This document shows positions 23,591 to 32,213 of a stretch of DNA of 64,000 nucleotides, piece after piece (the first letter of the stretch is position 1; each line of letters begins with the position of its first letter). Source of the stretch: an uncultured Lachnospiraceae bacterium (GTDB lineage Bacteria > Bacillota > Clostridia > Lachnospirales > Lachnospiraceae); assembly GCA_910579285.1 (NCBI GenBank), contig CAJTTT010000001.1, positions 186,001 through 250,000 of the forward strand. Direction: 5' to 3'. Position numbers and translations under genes: made by a program. The notes below the pieces were generated by a model. The model searched no databases. It had not been told where the DNA came from and saw only the letters and a program-made list of their open reading frames with translations.

Positions 23591-24457
23591 ATGGCCTCAA
23601 TGAGAGACATAAAAAGGCGTAAAGGCAGTATTCAGAGTACGCAGCAGATTACCAAGGCTATGAAACTCGTTTCTACCGTTAAACTGCAGAGGGCGAAACA
23701 GCGTGCAGAACAGTCGAAGGCATATTTTAACTGTATGTACGAGACGGTGACTTCCATGCTGGCAAAAACCGGCGGCTTAAACCATCCCTACCTGACGGCC
23801 GGGGAATCGCAGAAGAAGGCCGTGATCGTGATCACCTCCAACAGGGGTCTCGCGGGCGGTTACAATTCCAACATTGTGAAACTGATCACAAAGGGTGATT
23901 TTAAGAAGGAAGATCTGCGCATCTACGCAATCGGCAAGAAGGGCAGAGATGCCTTGAACCGTAACGGATATGAGATCGTGGAAGAAAATTCTGAGATTAT
24001 TGAGGAGCCGTCCTATGTGGATGCGATGGCCCTGAGCCAGAGGCTGCTTGCCTCCTTCGCGGCCGGGGAGATCGGGGAGATTTATCTCGCCTATACGGGA
24101 TTTAAGAATACGGTAGTCCACGAGCCGAAGCTTCTCAAGCTTCTTCCCGTGGAGCCGGCGCAGAACGCTTCGGAGGAAAAGCAGGAGACGGGAAGCAAGG
24201 CGATGATGAACTTTGAGCCGGAGGACGATGAGGCGCTGGACATGATTATTCCGAAATATGTGACCAGCCTGATTTACGGCGGCCTGGTAGAAGCGGTTGC
24301 GAGCGAAAACGGTGCGAGAATGCAGGCTATGGATTCCGCAACGAGCAATGCTGAGGAAATGATAGATCACTTATCACTGATGTATAACAGAGCGCGTCAG
24401 GGATCTATTACGCAGGAATTAACAGAAATTATCGCAGGTGCGAATGCGATCAGCTAA
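23591..24457 (+). CDS. atpG: ATP synthase F1 subunit gamma
   Basis: A 288-residue central stalk subunit. It has the N-terminal helix MASMRDIKRRKGSIQSTQQI and the C-terminal helix with ASENGARMQAMDSATSNAEEM, which is the family signature. The length is typical. Confidence 0.96.
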   Translation: MASMRDIKRRKGSIQSTQQITKAMKLVSTVKLQRAKQRAEQSKAYFNCMYETVTSMLAKTGGLNHPYLTAGESQKKAVIVITSNRGLAGGYNSNIVKLITKGDFKKEDLRIYAIGKKGRDALNRNGYEIVEENSEIIEEPSYVDAMALSQRLLASFAAGEIGEIYLAYTGFKNTVVHEPKLLKLLPVEPAQNASEEKQETGSKAMMNFEPEDDEALDMIIPKYVTSLIYGGLVEAVASENGARMQAMDSATSNAEEMIDHLSLMYNRARQGSITQELTEIIAGANAIS

Positions 24458-24485
24458 TATTAAATACGAGTGAAAGGAAAAAGAG

Positions 24486-25892
24486 ATGGCAGAAGTAAAA
24501 ACAAGTGAAAATCTTGGAAAAATCACTCAGATCATCGGCGCCGTACTGGACATTAAATTTTCGACAGGCAGTCTGCCGGAGATTAATGACGCGATCAGAA
24601 TACCGCTCAAGACGGGCGGGGATCTGACTGTGGAAGTAGCACAGCATCTGGGTGACGATACCGTCAGATGTATCTCTATGGGGCCTACTGATGGACTGGT
24701 GAGAGGTATGGATGCGGTTGCAACAGGCGCTCCCATCACGGTTCCTGTCGGAGAAAATACGCTGGGACGTATCTTTAACGTTCTGGGAGAACCGATTGAC
24801 AATAAACCCGCTCCCACGGATGTGGGGCATGAGCCGATCCACAGACAGGCTCCGGCGTTCGAGGAGCAGTCTACGGCGACAGAGCTTCTGGAGACGGGTA
24901 TCAAGGTCGTAGACCTGCTCTGCCCTTACCAGAAGGGTGGTAAGATCGGCCTGTTCGGCGGCGCCGGCGTTGGAAAGACGGTGCTGATTCAGGAGCTGAT
25001 CCGCAATATTGCGACTGAGCACAGCGGCTACTCCGTGTTTACCGGCGTGGGCGAGCGTACCAGAGAGGGTAACGACCTCTACCACGAGATGGAGGAATCC
25101 GGCGTTATCGACAAGACAACGATGGTGTTCGGACAGATGAACGAGCCGCCGGGAGCAAGAATGAGAGTAGGTCTGACAGGACTTACGATGGCGGAGTATT
25201 TCCGTGACAAGGGCGGCAAGGACGTGCTGCTTTTCATTGATAATATCTTCCGTTTTACCCAGGCAGGTTCCGAGGTGTCCGCACTGCTCGGCCGTATGCC
25301 GTCCGCGGTGGGTTACCAGCCTACACTGCAGACAGAGATGGGCGCACTGCAGGAGCGCATCACTTCCACAAAGAGCGGTTCCATCACTTCCGTTCAGGCG
25401 GTTTATGTGCCGGCGGATGACCTGACTGACCCGGCTCCGGCAACAACATTTGCGCATCTGGATGCGACCACAACGCTTTCCCGTTCCATCGTGGAGTTAG
25501 GTATCTATCCTGCGGTTGACCCGCTTGAGTCCTCCTCCAGAATCCTTGATCCGAGAATTGTCGGTGAAGAGCATTATCAGGTGGCCAGAGGCGTGCAGGA
25601 GATTCTCCAGAAATATAAGGAGCTGCAGGATATCATCGCCATCCTCGGTATGGATGAGCTTTCCGAGGAAGATAAGCTGGTGGTAGCCCGCGCGAGAAGA
25701 ATACAGAGATTCCTCTCCCAGCCGTTCCATGTGGCGGAGCAGTTTACAGGAATGAGCGGCGTGTATGTGCCGATTTCCGAGACCATCCGCGGCTTTAAGG
25801 AGATTCTTGACGGCAAGCACGATGATATTCCGGAAAGCTATTTCCTGAATGCGGGAAGTATTGATGACGTAGTTGCCCGCGTGAAGAAGTAA
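24486..25892 (+). CDS. atpD: ATP synthase F1 subunit beta
   Basis: A 468-residue catalytic subunit. Walker A GGAGVGKT lies near 158-165, followed by GVGERTREGNDLYHEM, the Walker B stretch DVLLFIDNIFRFTQAG, and the family signature PAVDPLESSSR. AAAGGA precedes the ATG. Confidence 0.97.
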   Translation: MAEVKTSENLGKITQIIGAVLDIKFSTGSLPEINDAIRIPLKTGGDLTVEVAQHLGDDTVRCISMGPTDGLVRGMDAVATGAPITVPVGENTLGRIFNVLGEPIDNKPAPTDVGHEPIHRQAPAFEEQSTATELLETGIKVVDLLCPYQKGGKIGLFGGAGVGKTVLIQELIRNIATEHSGYSVFTGVGERTREGNDLYHEMEESGVIDKTTMVFGQMNEPPGARMRVGLTGLTMAEYFRDKGGKDVLLFIDNIFRFTQAGSEVSALLGRMPSAVGYQPTLQTEMGALQERITSTKSGSITSVQAVYVPADDLTDPAPATTFAHLDATTTLSRSIVELGIYPAVDPLESSSRILDPRIVGEEHYQVARGVQEILQKYKELQDIIAILGMDELSEEDKLVVARARRIQRFLSQPFHVAEQFTGMSGVYVPISETIRGFKEILDGKHDDIPESYFLNAGSIDDVVARVKK

Positions 25893-25936
25893 GAGTGCAG
25901 CTATGAGGAAACCGAATAGCCGCAGGAGGTAAATAT

Positions 25937-26347
25937 ATGGCTGAGGACAGCAGAAACTTTACACTAAAGATCATCACACCAGACAGAGTCTTCTTTGAGG
26001 ATGAGGTGTCTATGGTTGAGTTTAACACGGTCGAGGGCGAGGTCGGCATATACAGGGAACATATCCCGATGACGATGATTGTTGCGCCCGGAATCCTCAC
26101 GATCACGAAGGATCAGGAAGTGTCCGAAGCGGCTCTGCATGCGGGGTTTGCCGAGGTGCTGCCGGATCAGGTCACAGTGCTTGCTGAAATCATTGAGTGG
26201 CCTGGTGAGATTGACGTGGAGCGCGCGGAGGAGGCCAAGTCCCGCGCCGAGGAGCGAATCAGGGAACACGCACCGGGAACAGATATGCGCAGGGCAGAGA
26301 TGTCCCTGAAGAGAGCTGTGGCGAGGATAGAGACAGTGCACAAATGA
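25937..26347 (+). CDS. atpC: ATP synthase F1 subunit epsilon
   Basis: A 136-residue subunit that regulates rotation. The N-terminal beta-sandwich begins FTLKIITPDRVFFEDEVSMV, and the C-terminal helical hairpin (about 88-135) is complete. It is the last gene of the operon and is followed by a terminator. Confidence 0.94.
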   Translation: MAEDSRNFTLKIITPDRVFFEDEVSMVEFNTVEGEVGIYREHIPMTMIVAPGILTITKDQEVSEAALHAGFAEVLPDQVTVLAEIIEWPGEIDVERAEEAKSRAEERIREHAPGTDMRRAEMSLKRAVARIETVHK

Positions 26348-26360
26348 CAAGGTACTATGA

Positions 26361-26386
26361 GGGAACGGATTGATCCGTTCCCTTGT
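26361..26386 (+). terminator. Terminator of the atp operon
   Basis: GGGAACGGA pairs with TCCGTTCCC around a four-base loop, followed by TTGTTTAT. It lies 14 bases after the atpC stop. Confidence 0.85.
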
Positions 26387-26534
26387 TTATACACAGGTCC
26401 GCATGGGGCAGTCTGATGTTTCACAGCATGCGGGCTGCATGGCAGGCAGGGAGAAAATCGGCTCTGCCCGATGATCAACAGACGAATGGAAAGGGAGAAG
26501 GGGCTCGGTATTCGAAGCGCCCGGGGACGGAAAA

Positions 26535-28505
26535 ATGCGAAAAATTCAGACGAAAATTATTGCTATAGTGGTGTTGGCAACAGTATGTGTCTCAATGATT
26601 GCAGGGATTGTGAGTACGATGGTAACCCGGTATTCCACTACGTCAGCACTTGAAAAAAATGTGCTGGAAACGGCAGAGCTTGCCGCTATGGCGGCGGAAA
26701 ATAAGATCGCGACTTACACGCTGACAGTAGCGGAAATGGCATCGAATCCGATCCTCGTGGATGAAAATGTTTCACCGGAGGAAAAACAGGCGTTTATTCA
26801 GGAACGGACAGATGCCTATTATATGCGTTTTGGCGGCATGGCCGATACAGACGGTTATGACGTGGTGCATGATGTGAATATTTCCGAAGAACCCTTTTTC
26901 CAGGCAGCTGTGCAGGGGAACGGTTATATGTCTACACCCTATATAGACGGCGAAGATATCTATCTCATGGTTGCCGCCCCGATCCGGGAAGGCGATGCAG
27001 TGAAAGGCGTACTTTACTTCCAGTGCGATGCCGATATTTTACAGTCTATTATTGATGGGCTGAAGATTGGAGAGGAAGGCGAGGCATACATTCTGGACAA
27101 AGAAGGCACTACAATTGCCTATGTTGATCAGGAGTCGGTGCTGAACCGGGAAAACGTCATGCGGGATGCGGCGGCGGCTCCCGGCGATGAAGGTCTTCAG
27201 ACAGTAGCCGCAATCGAGAAAAAGATGACGCTCGGTGAAGTTGGTGTGGAACGGTTTTATTACGCGGAGGATCAGTCCAACAATATCCAGAGCTATGCGC
27301 CCATTGCGGGGACGGATGGGTGGTCGATCGCAGTGACGGTAGATGAGGATGAGTTCATGCGTCCGGCAGAGTACGGAAATTTTATACAGACTGTAGTCTG
27401 TGTCGTGGCATGTTTTGTGATTATTCTCATTTCCATGAGAGTCAGTCACTCTATTGTTATGCCCGTTGTCAAGTGTGCGAAGCGGATCCAGGCGCTTTCA
27501 CAGGGGGATCTGGGAAGCCCGGTTCCTCAGGTAAAGAGTAAAGATGAGACGCGGATACTGGCAGATTCCACGGCACAGCTTGTCAAAGATTTTGGTACGA
27601 TTATACATGAAATGCAGGATATTCTCGGCGCAATAGCGGATGGAGATCTGACCAAAGAGGTTTCCGGGCAGCCCTATCCAGGTGATTTTGCTGTTTTGTG
27701 GGAATCATTGCGGGTCATCAGCGATAAGCTGAATGCGACAATGGCAGGCATTGTCTCTGCATCCGGGCAGGTTTCGACAGGATCGGATCAAGTGGCAGCT
27801 ACTGCTGCTGTTTTGTCCCGGGGTGCGGTGGAGCAGACAAGCTCAGTTGGAGAACTCTCCGCAACCATTTCAAATATGAGTGCGGAGGCAAAGGGAATTG
27901 CGCAGATGACGGAGCAGGCAAAAGACGTTGTGGGTGAGGCTGGAGGAAAGCTTCAGGAGAGCAGCGCGTATATAGACAGTCTGAATCAGGCGATGAGTCA
28001 GATTACGCAATCGTCCGATGAAATCAGCCGCATCATAGATACCATTGAGAATATTGCTTTTCAGACAAATATTCTGGCGCTCAATGCGGCGGTGGAAGCG
28101 GCACGCGCCGGGACGAGCGGAAAGGGATTTGCCGTGGTGGCTGAAGAAGTGAGAGAACTGGCGACCAAGTCGGATCAGGCGGCGAAAGCGACCAAGGAGC
28201 TGATTGAGCGATCTGTAAAAGCGGTCGGGAGTGGAAGCCTTGTTGTGGGGAAGGTGACTGATTCGGTGACAGCCGCGGCAAAGATGGCAGGTGAGGCAGT
28301 AGAACAGATGGAGCAGGTGGCAAAAGGCGTGGAGGATCAGACGGATGCCATTGAGCAGGCTGCAGCAGGTATCGTGCAGATATCCGGCGTGGTGCAGAAT
28401 AACTCCGCGACCGCGGAGGAAAGCGCGGCCACCAGTCAGGAATTATCCAGTCAGGCAGCGATGCTCCAGCAGCTTGTGGGAAGTTTCAGACTTTTAAAAA
28501 ATTAG
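26535..28505 (+). CDS. Methyl-accepting chemotaxis protein
   Basis: A 656-residue chemoreceptor. Membrane segments at about 8-28 and 285-307 enclose an extracellular dCache-like sensor, whose second part ends SYAPIAGTDGWSIAVTVDEDEF. A HAMP domain follows (about 308-362), then the cytoplasmic signalling domain. The highly conserved tip IAFQTNILALNAAVEAARAG is present. There is no C-terminal CheR-binding pentapeptide; it ends QLVGSFRLLKN. The ligand cannot be told. No other chemotaxis genes lie nearby. Confidence 0.93.
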   Translation: MRKIQTKIIAIVVLATVCVSMIAGIVSTMVTRYSTTSALEKNVLETAELAAMAAENKIATYTLTVAEMASNPILVDENVSPEEKQAFIQERTDAYYMRFGGMADTDGYDVVHDVNISEEPFFQAAVQGNGYMSTPYIDGEDIYLMVAAPIREGDAVKGVLYFQCDADILQSIIDGLKIGEEGEAYILDKEGTTIAYVDQESVLNRENVMRDAAAAPGDEGLQTVAAIEKKMTLGEVGVERFYYAEDQSNNIQSYAPIAGTDGWSIAVTVDEDEFMRPAEYGNFIQTVVCVVACFVIILISMRVSHSIVMPVVKCAKRIQALSQGDLGSPVPQVKSKDETRILADSTAQLVKDFGTIIHEMQDILGAIADGDLTKEVSGQPYPGDFAVLWESLRVISDKLNATMAGIVSASGQVSTGSDQVAATAAVLSRGAVEQTSSVGELSATISNMSAEAKGIAQMTEQAKDVVGEAGGKLQESSAYIDSLNQAMSQITQSSDEISRIIDTIENIAFQTNILALNAAVEAARAGTSGKGFAVVAEEVRELATKSDQAAKATKELIERSVKAVGSGSLVVGKVTDSVTAAAKMAGEAVEQMEQVAKGVEDQTDAIEQAAAGIVQISGVVQNNSATAEESAATSQELSSQAAMLQQLVGSFRLLKN

Positions 28506-28589
28506 GATATGGCGGCAGCTATAAAATTTTCACGTTCCGATCGTCTTGCCATATGATAGAATAAAGTGATTGATTATCATGGTGAGTAT

Positions 28590-28964
28590 ATGAGACAATC
28601 GAGGATTTTACCGTTTTACATGGCGTATCCGATGCCGCTTTTTTATCAGGAGCAGGATACGGTGGCGCGGGATCTGGAATATCTGCAGGAGATGTATCCG
28701 ATGGAGGCAAAGAGATATCAGAAAGTGATTGCAGGGATTCTGGATCGGTTAGACTATGAAGGCAGTGTGATTTATGATGAATATCCCGACAAGTGGCAGA
28801 TTTACCGTCTGACACAGGTCGTTGTGGATCAATTGAAACAGAATGCGGATGCGGGGCAGACAGATCAGGACTGGGACCGCACCGCAGAGTTTGTGCAGGT
28901 GCTTTTGTGCGGTGAAATTTATAAAAAGCGCCATATGAATCAGAACGGGATTCTGAAGTTTTGA
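28590..28964 (+). CDS. Conserved-looking protein of unknown function, 124 residues
   Basis: The protein starts MRQSRILPFYMAYPMPLFYQ and continues with the helical, acidic stretch DLEYLQEMYPMEAKRYQKVI and VIYDEYPDKWQIYRL. I do not recognise a named domain. It is soluble, with no signal peptide. The start at 28590 is preferred because GGTGAG lies just before it; a GTG at 28566 has no such site. It lies 18 bases ahead of the 846-residue membrane-anchored protein, so the two are probably co-transcribed and may work together. Confidence 0.75.
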   Translation: MRQSRILPFYMAYPMPLFYQEQDTVARDLEYLQEMYPMEAKRYQKVIAGILDRLDYEGSVIYDEYPDKWQIYRLTQVVVDQLKQNADAGQTDQDWDRTAEFVQVLLCGEIYKKRHMNQNGILKF

Positions 28965-28982
28965 CAGAGGAATTAGAAATAC

Positions 28983-31523
28983 ATGAAGAGAGCTATCATA
29001 AAGGGGCTCCTGCTCGGCTGCATATTTGCGCTTGCGCTGCTGATTCTGAGCAGGGTGATGAACCAGGGAAATACGGATATGACGACTGAAATGGGTGAGG
29101 CGACTTACCCTGTGCTGTCCATGTATGTGGGTCCGTACAGGGTGGGGAGTCTGCATGGTTATGCCCAGAGCATGGAATGCGCGTATCTGCGGGACAACCT
29201 CCAGCCCATCGGTGAGGGCAGAAGAATTGATGTAAGGATGAATACTTACGGGCGGGGAATTTCCGCCATCGGTTTCGAGGTGAGAAGTCTTGACGGGGAA
29301 CGCCTGGTGGAGAGCACCCAGGTGGAAGATTTTGAAAAGAAGGAAGATGAGATTTCCTTTTCGATCACCTTGAAGGATCTGATAGAGAGTGATACGGAGT
29401 ACATGCTTGTTTTTCTCGTTACCCCGGAAAACAGCGAGCCGGTCAGGTATTATTCCAGAATCATTTTGAGCGATTCGCTGCATGTGCGCGAGAAACTTGA
29501 CTATATCACGGATTTCCATGAGCGCACGTTCGATAAAGAGGCGGCTGCGGAACTGACGAAGTATCTGGAGTCCAACGCGGAGGGAGACAACACCACTTTC
29601 CACAAAGTGACGATTCATTCCAGCTTTCATCAGGTAACCTGGGGAGATCTGCCGGTAAGGAAAGTGACGGAGCCATGCATTACGATCAAAGAACTTGCGG
29701 AGCAGACAGGCTCCTTCCAGCTCGAATACCTGGTGAATATAAAAAATGGAAAAAAGATAGATTATTACCGTGTAAACGAATATTACAGAATCCGCTACAC
29801 GCCGGACCGCATGTATCTGCTTGACTTTGAGAGAACGATGGAGCAGATTTTCAACGAGGAATCGGACGTATATATCAATGACAAGATCGTGCTTGGGATA
29901 ACCGGGGAAAAGGTGGAGCTTAAGGAGAGCGACGGCGGCAACGTATTTGCCTTTACGGTGGCGGATAAACTTTACAGTTATAATGTGACGGACAACAAGC
30001 TGGCCAGACTTTTCAGCTTTTATGGGAACACAGAGGAGCTGCGCGATGAGAGAAGCGCTTACGACCGGCATGATATCCGGGTTCTGACGGTGGATGAGAC
30101 GGGGAATATCCTGTTTCTAGTGTATGGCTATATGAACCGGGGAAGGCATGAAGGCTGCGTGGGTGTTGCGCTCTACGCCTATAACAGTGTGGCGAACACG
30201 GTGGAGGAGATGGCTTATATCCCCTACGACAAATCCTACGAGCTGTTGAAGACGGACATTGAGGAGCTTTCTTATCTGAGCAGGACAGGCATTTATTATT
30301 TTATGCTGGACGGCAGCGTATATGCGGTGGATGTCCGCACGCTCTCGATTCAGACAGTGGCGGCTGGACTGAAGGAGGGCGGCTATCATGTGTCGGCGTC
30401 CAACAAAATGCTCGTCTGGCAGGAAGGAAACGACCTTTACGCGGCTGCCGGCCTTATTCTGATGAATCTGAATACACAGGTACAGACGAAGATCCGGGCG
30501 GGAGCCGGCGAATATATATCGGTAGTGGGCTTTATGGGGGAAGACCTGATTTACGGTCTGGCCAGACAGCGTGATATCCGGGAAAACAGTACGGGCATTA
30601 CGACGTTTCCCATGTACTGTCTGAAAATCCAGAGTGATGACGGCAAGGTTTTGAAGACCTACCAAAAGGACAATGTCTATGTGGTGGACAGTGAGATTGC
30701 GGAGAATCAGCTCACTCTTTCCAGAGTTGTGTATGATGAGGAGAGCGAAAGCTATGTGCCCACCCAGGACGATCAGATTATGAACACGGAGGAAGTCAGA
30801 GCAGGCAGTAATGTGCTGAACTCTGTGGTCACTGAAAATTATGAAACGATCTGCCAGATCACGGTCAAGGACGAGATAGACGCCAAGAGTTTAAAGCTTT
30901 TGACGCCAAAAGAGATTTTGTTTGAGGGAAGCCGCTCTGTGGGCGAGCTGGGTGACGGCCCCGCGGAGGCATACTTTTATGTGTATGGAAAGAACGGTAT
31001 AGAAAACCTGTATGTCAATCCTGGAAGAGCGGTGGAGTTAGCGTACCGCGTGGCCGGCGTGGTGGTGGATGACGATGGAGATTATGTATGGCGCAGGGAG
31101 ACGAGAAGCACGCGAAACCAGATTATGGCCATCACAGAGGATGAGGTGACAGAGTCCAGGAGTTCGCTGGCAGTCTGCCTCGACACCATTTTAAAGTATG
31201 AGGGGATGTCCAGAAATACACAGAGCCGACTGAATAAAGGAGATACGGTGATGGATATTCTGGAAAGCAATCTGCAGAGCTGCACCATACTGGATCTGTC
31301 GGGATGTAGCCTGGACGCGGTTCTCTACTATGTGAATAAGGATATCCCGGTGCTGGCTATGCTGGAGGACGGCAATGCGGTACTGATAACCGGCTTTAAT
31401 GAGCTGAATATCGTGGTGATGGATCCTGTGGCGGGAACGCTGGAAAAAAGAGGTATGAACGATTCTAAGGAGTGGCTGGAGGAGAACGGCAACCAGTTCA
31501 TCTCCTATATCAGAAAAGAGTAG
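28983..31523 (+). CDS. Membrane-anchored protein with degenerate C39-peptidase-like domain
   Basis: An 846-residue protein with an N-terminal signal anchor (about 7-25). The middle (about 240-650) is rich in strands with YxxDxxxGxxxFLVYGYMNRGRHEG-like features and may be a beta-propeller-type fold (low certainty). The last roughly 120 residues resemble a papain-like C39 fold: SSLAVCLDTILKYEG, DIPVLAMLEDGNAVLITGF and then VVMDPVAG. In active C39 peptidases a Cys begins the first motif and a His follows Gly in the second. Here these positions appear to be Ser727 and Asn798, so catalysis is probably lost. Extracellular location is inferred. Function unknown. Confidence 0.7.
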   Translation: MKRAIIKGLLLGCIFALALLILSRVMNQGNTDMTTEMGEATYPVLSMYVGPYRVGSLHGYAQSMECAYLRDNLQPIGEGRRIDVRMNTYGRGISAIGFEVRSLDGERLVESTQVEDFEKKEDEISFSITLKDLIESDTEYMLVFLVTPENSEPVRYYSRIILSDSLHVREKLDYITDFHERTFDKEAAAELTKYLESNAEGDNTTFHKVTIHSSFHQVTWGDLPVRKVTEPCITIKELAEQTGSFQLEYLVNIKNGKKIDYYRVNEYYRIRYTPDRMYLLDFERTMEQIFNEESDVYINDKIVLGITGEKVELKESDGGNVFAFTVADKLYSYNVTDNKLARLFSFYGNTEELRDERSAYDRHDIRVLTVDETGNILFLVYGYMNRGRHEGCVGVALYAYNSVANTVEEMAYIPYDKSYELLKTDIEELSYLSRTGIYYFMLDGSVYAVDVRTLSIQTVAAGLKEGGYHVSASNKMLVWQEGNDLYAAAGLILMNLNTQVQTKIRAGAGEYISVVGFMGEDLIYGLARQRDIRENSTGITTFPMYCLKIQSDDGKVLKTYQKDNVYVVDSEIAENQLTLSRVVYDEESESYVPTQDDQIMNTEEVRAGSNVLNSVVTENYETICQITVKDEIDAKSLKLLTPKEILFEGSRSVGELGDGPAEAYFYVYGKNGIENLYVNPGRAVELAYRVAGVVVDDDGDYVWRRETRSTRNQIMAITEDEVTESRSSLAVCLDTILKYEGMSRNTQSRLNKGDTVMDILESNLQSCTILDLSGCSLDAVLYYVNKDIPVLAMLEDGNAVLITGFNELNIVVMDPVAGTLEKRGMNDSKEWLEENGNQFISYIRKE

Positions 31524-31540
31524 AGGCGATGGAGGAGTGT

Positions 31541-32197
31541 ATGTTGCAATCGGATATTTCTGTGATTTTTGACATGGACGGCACTATTTTTGACAGTGAG
31601 AGACTTGTTCTGGAATGCTGGGAGCGGATCGGAGAAAAGCACGGCATAAAGGACATACGGGAAGTTTTCATACAGTGTATCGGAACCAACAAGGTGCGCA
31701 CGCAGGAGATTGTCTACGGGCATTACGGAAAGGATTTCGCGTACGAAAAATTCAGTGAGGAGAGCTCTGCGCTGTTTCACGAAATTACGGGGAAGGAGGG
31801 AATCCCTGTCAAGCCGGGCGCGGCGGAGCTTCTGAAATATCTGTCGGAGAATCGGTTTCCGCTCGGGCTTGCCTCCTCTACCAGACTTGCCGTTGTCACG
31901 CAGGAACTGCAGGCGGCAGGCCTTTACGATTACTTCCAGGTGGTGGTTGGAGGAGATCTATTGAAAAAAAGCAAGCCGGCCCCGGACATATATCTGATGG
32001 CCTGTGAGCGCATGGGCGTTCTGCCCGGAAATACATATGCCATTGAGGATTCCTATAACGGCATCCGTTCGGCGCACAGCGCGGGCATGCGTCCTATCAT
32101 GGTGCCGGATCTGACGCCGGCAACGGAGGAGATGCAAAACTTAAGTGTGGAGGTGTTTTCGGACCTGTTTCAGGTGAAGGAATATTTTGAGAGGTGA
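31541..32197 (+). CDS. HAD-superfamily hydrolase, beta-phosphoglucomutase-like
   Basis: A 218-residue phosphatase or phosphomutase. Motif I is VIFDMDGTIFDSE (nucleophile and acid Asp), motif II is LGLASST, motif III has Lys in KKSKPAPDIYL, and motif IV is AIEDSYNGIRSA. The cap domain lies between motifs I and II. The substrate cannot be assigned; related enzymes act on sugar phosphates or phosphoglycolate. The start at 31541 has GGAGG with 5-base spacing; an ATG at 31529 has no usable site. It lies between the C39-like gene and the transglutaminase-like gene, probably in the same transcript. Confidence 0.87.
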   Translation: MLQSDISVIFDMDGTIFDSERLVLECWERIGEKHGIKDIREVFIQCIGTNKVRTQEIVYGHYGKDFAYEKFSEESSALFHEITGKEGIPVKPGAAELLKYLSENRFPLGLASSTRLAVVTQELQAAGLYDYFQVVVGGDLLKKSKPAPDIYLMACERMGVLPGNTYAIEDSYNGIRSAHSAGMRPIMVPDLTPATEEMQNLSVEVFSDLFQVKEYFER

Positions 32198-32213
32198 GAA
32201 GGAGGAAGAAGGG

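Noticed and set aside
28749..30071. 440-codon minus-strand open frame
   Set aside because: Antisense to the C39-like gene; His/Arg-rich composition typical of a shadow frame.
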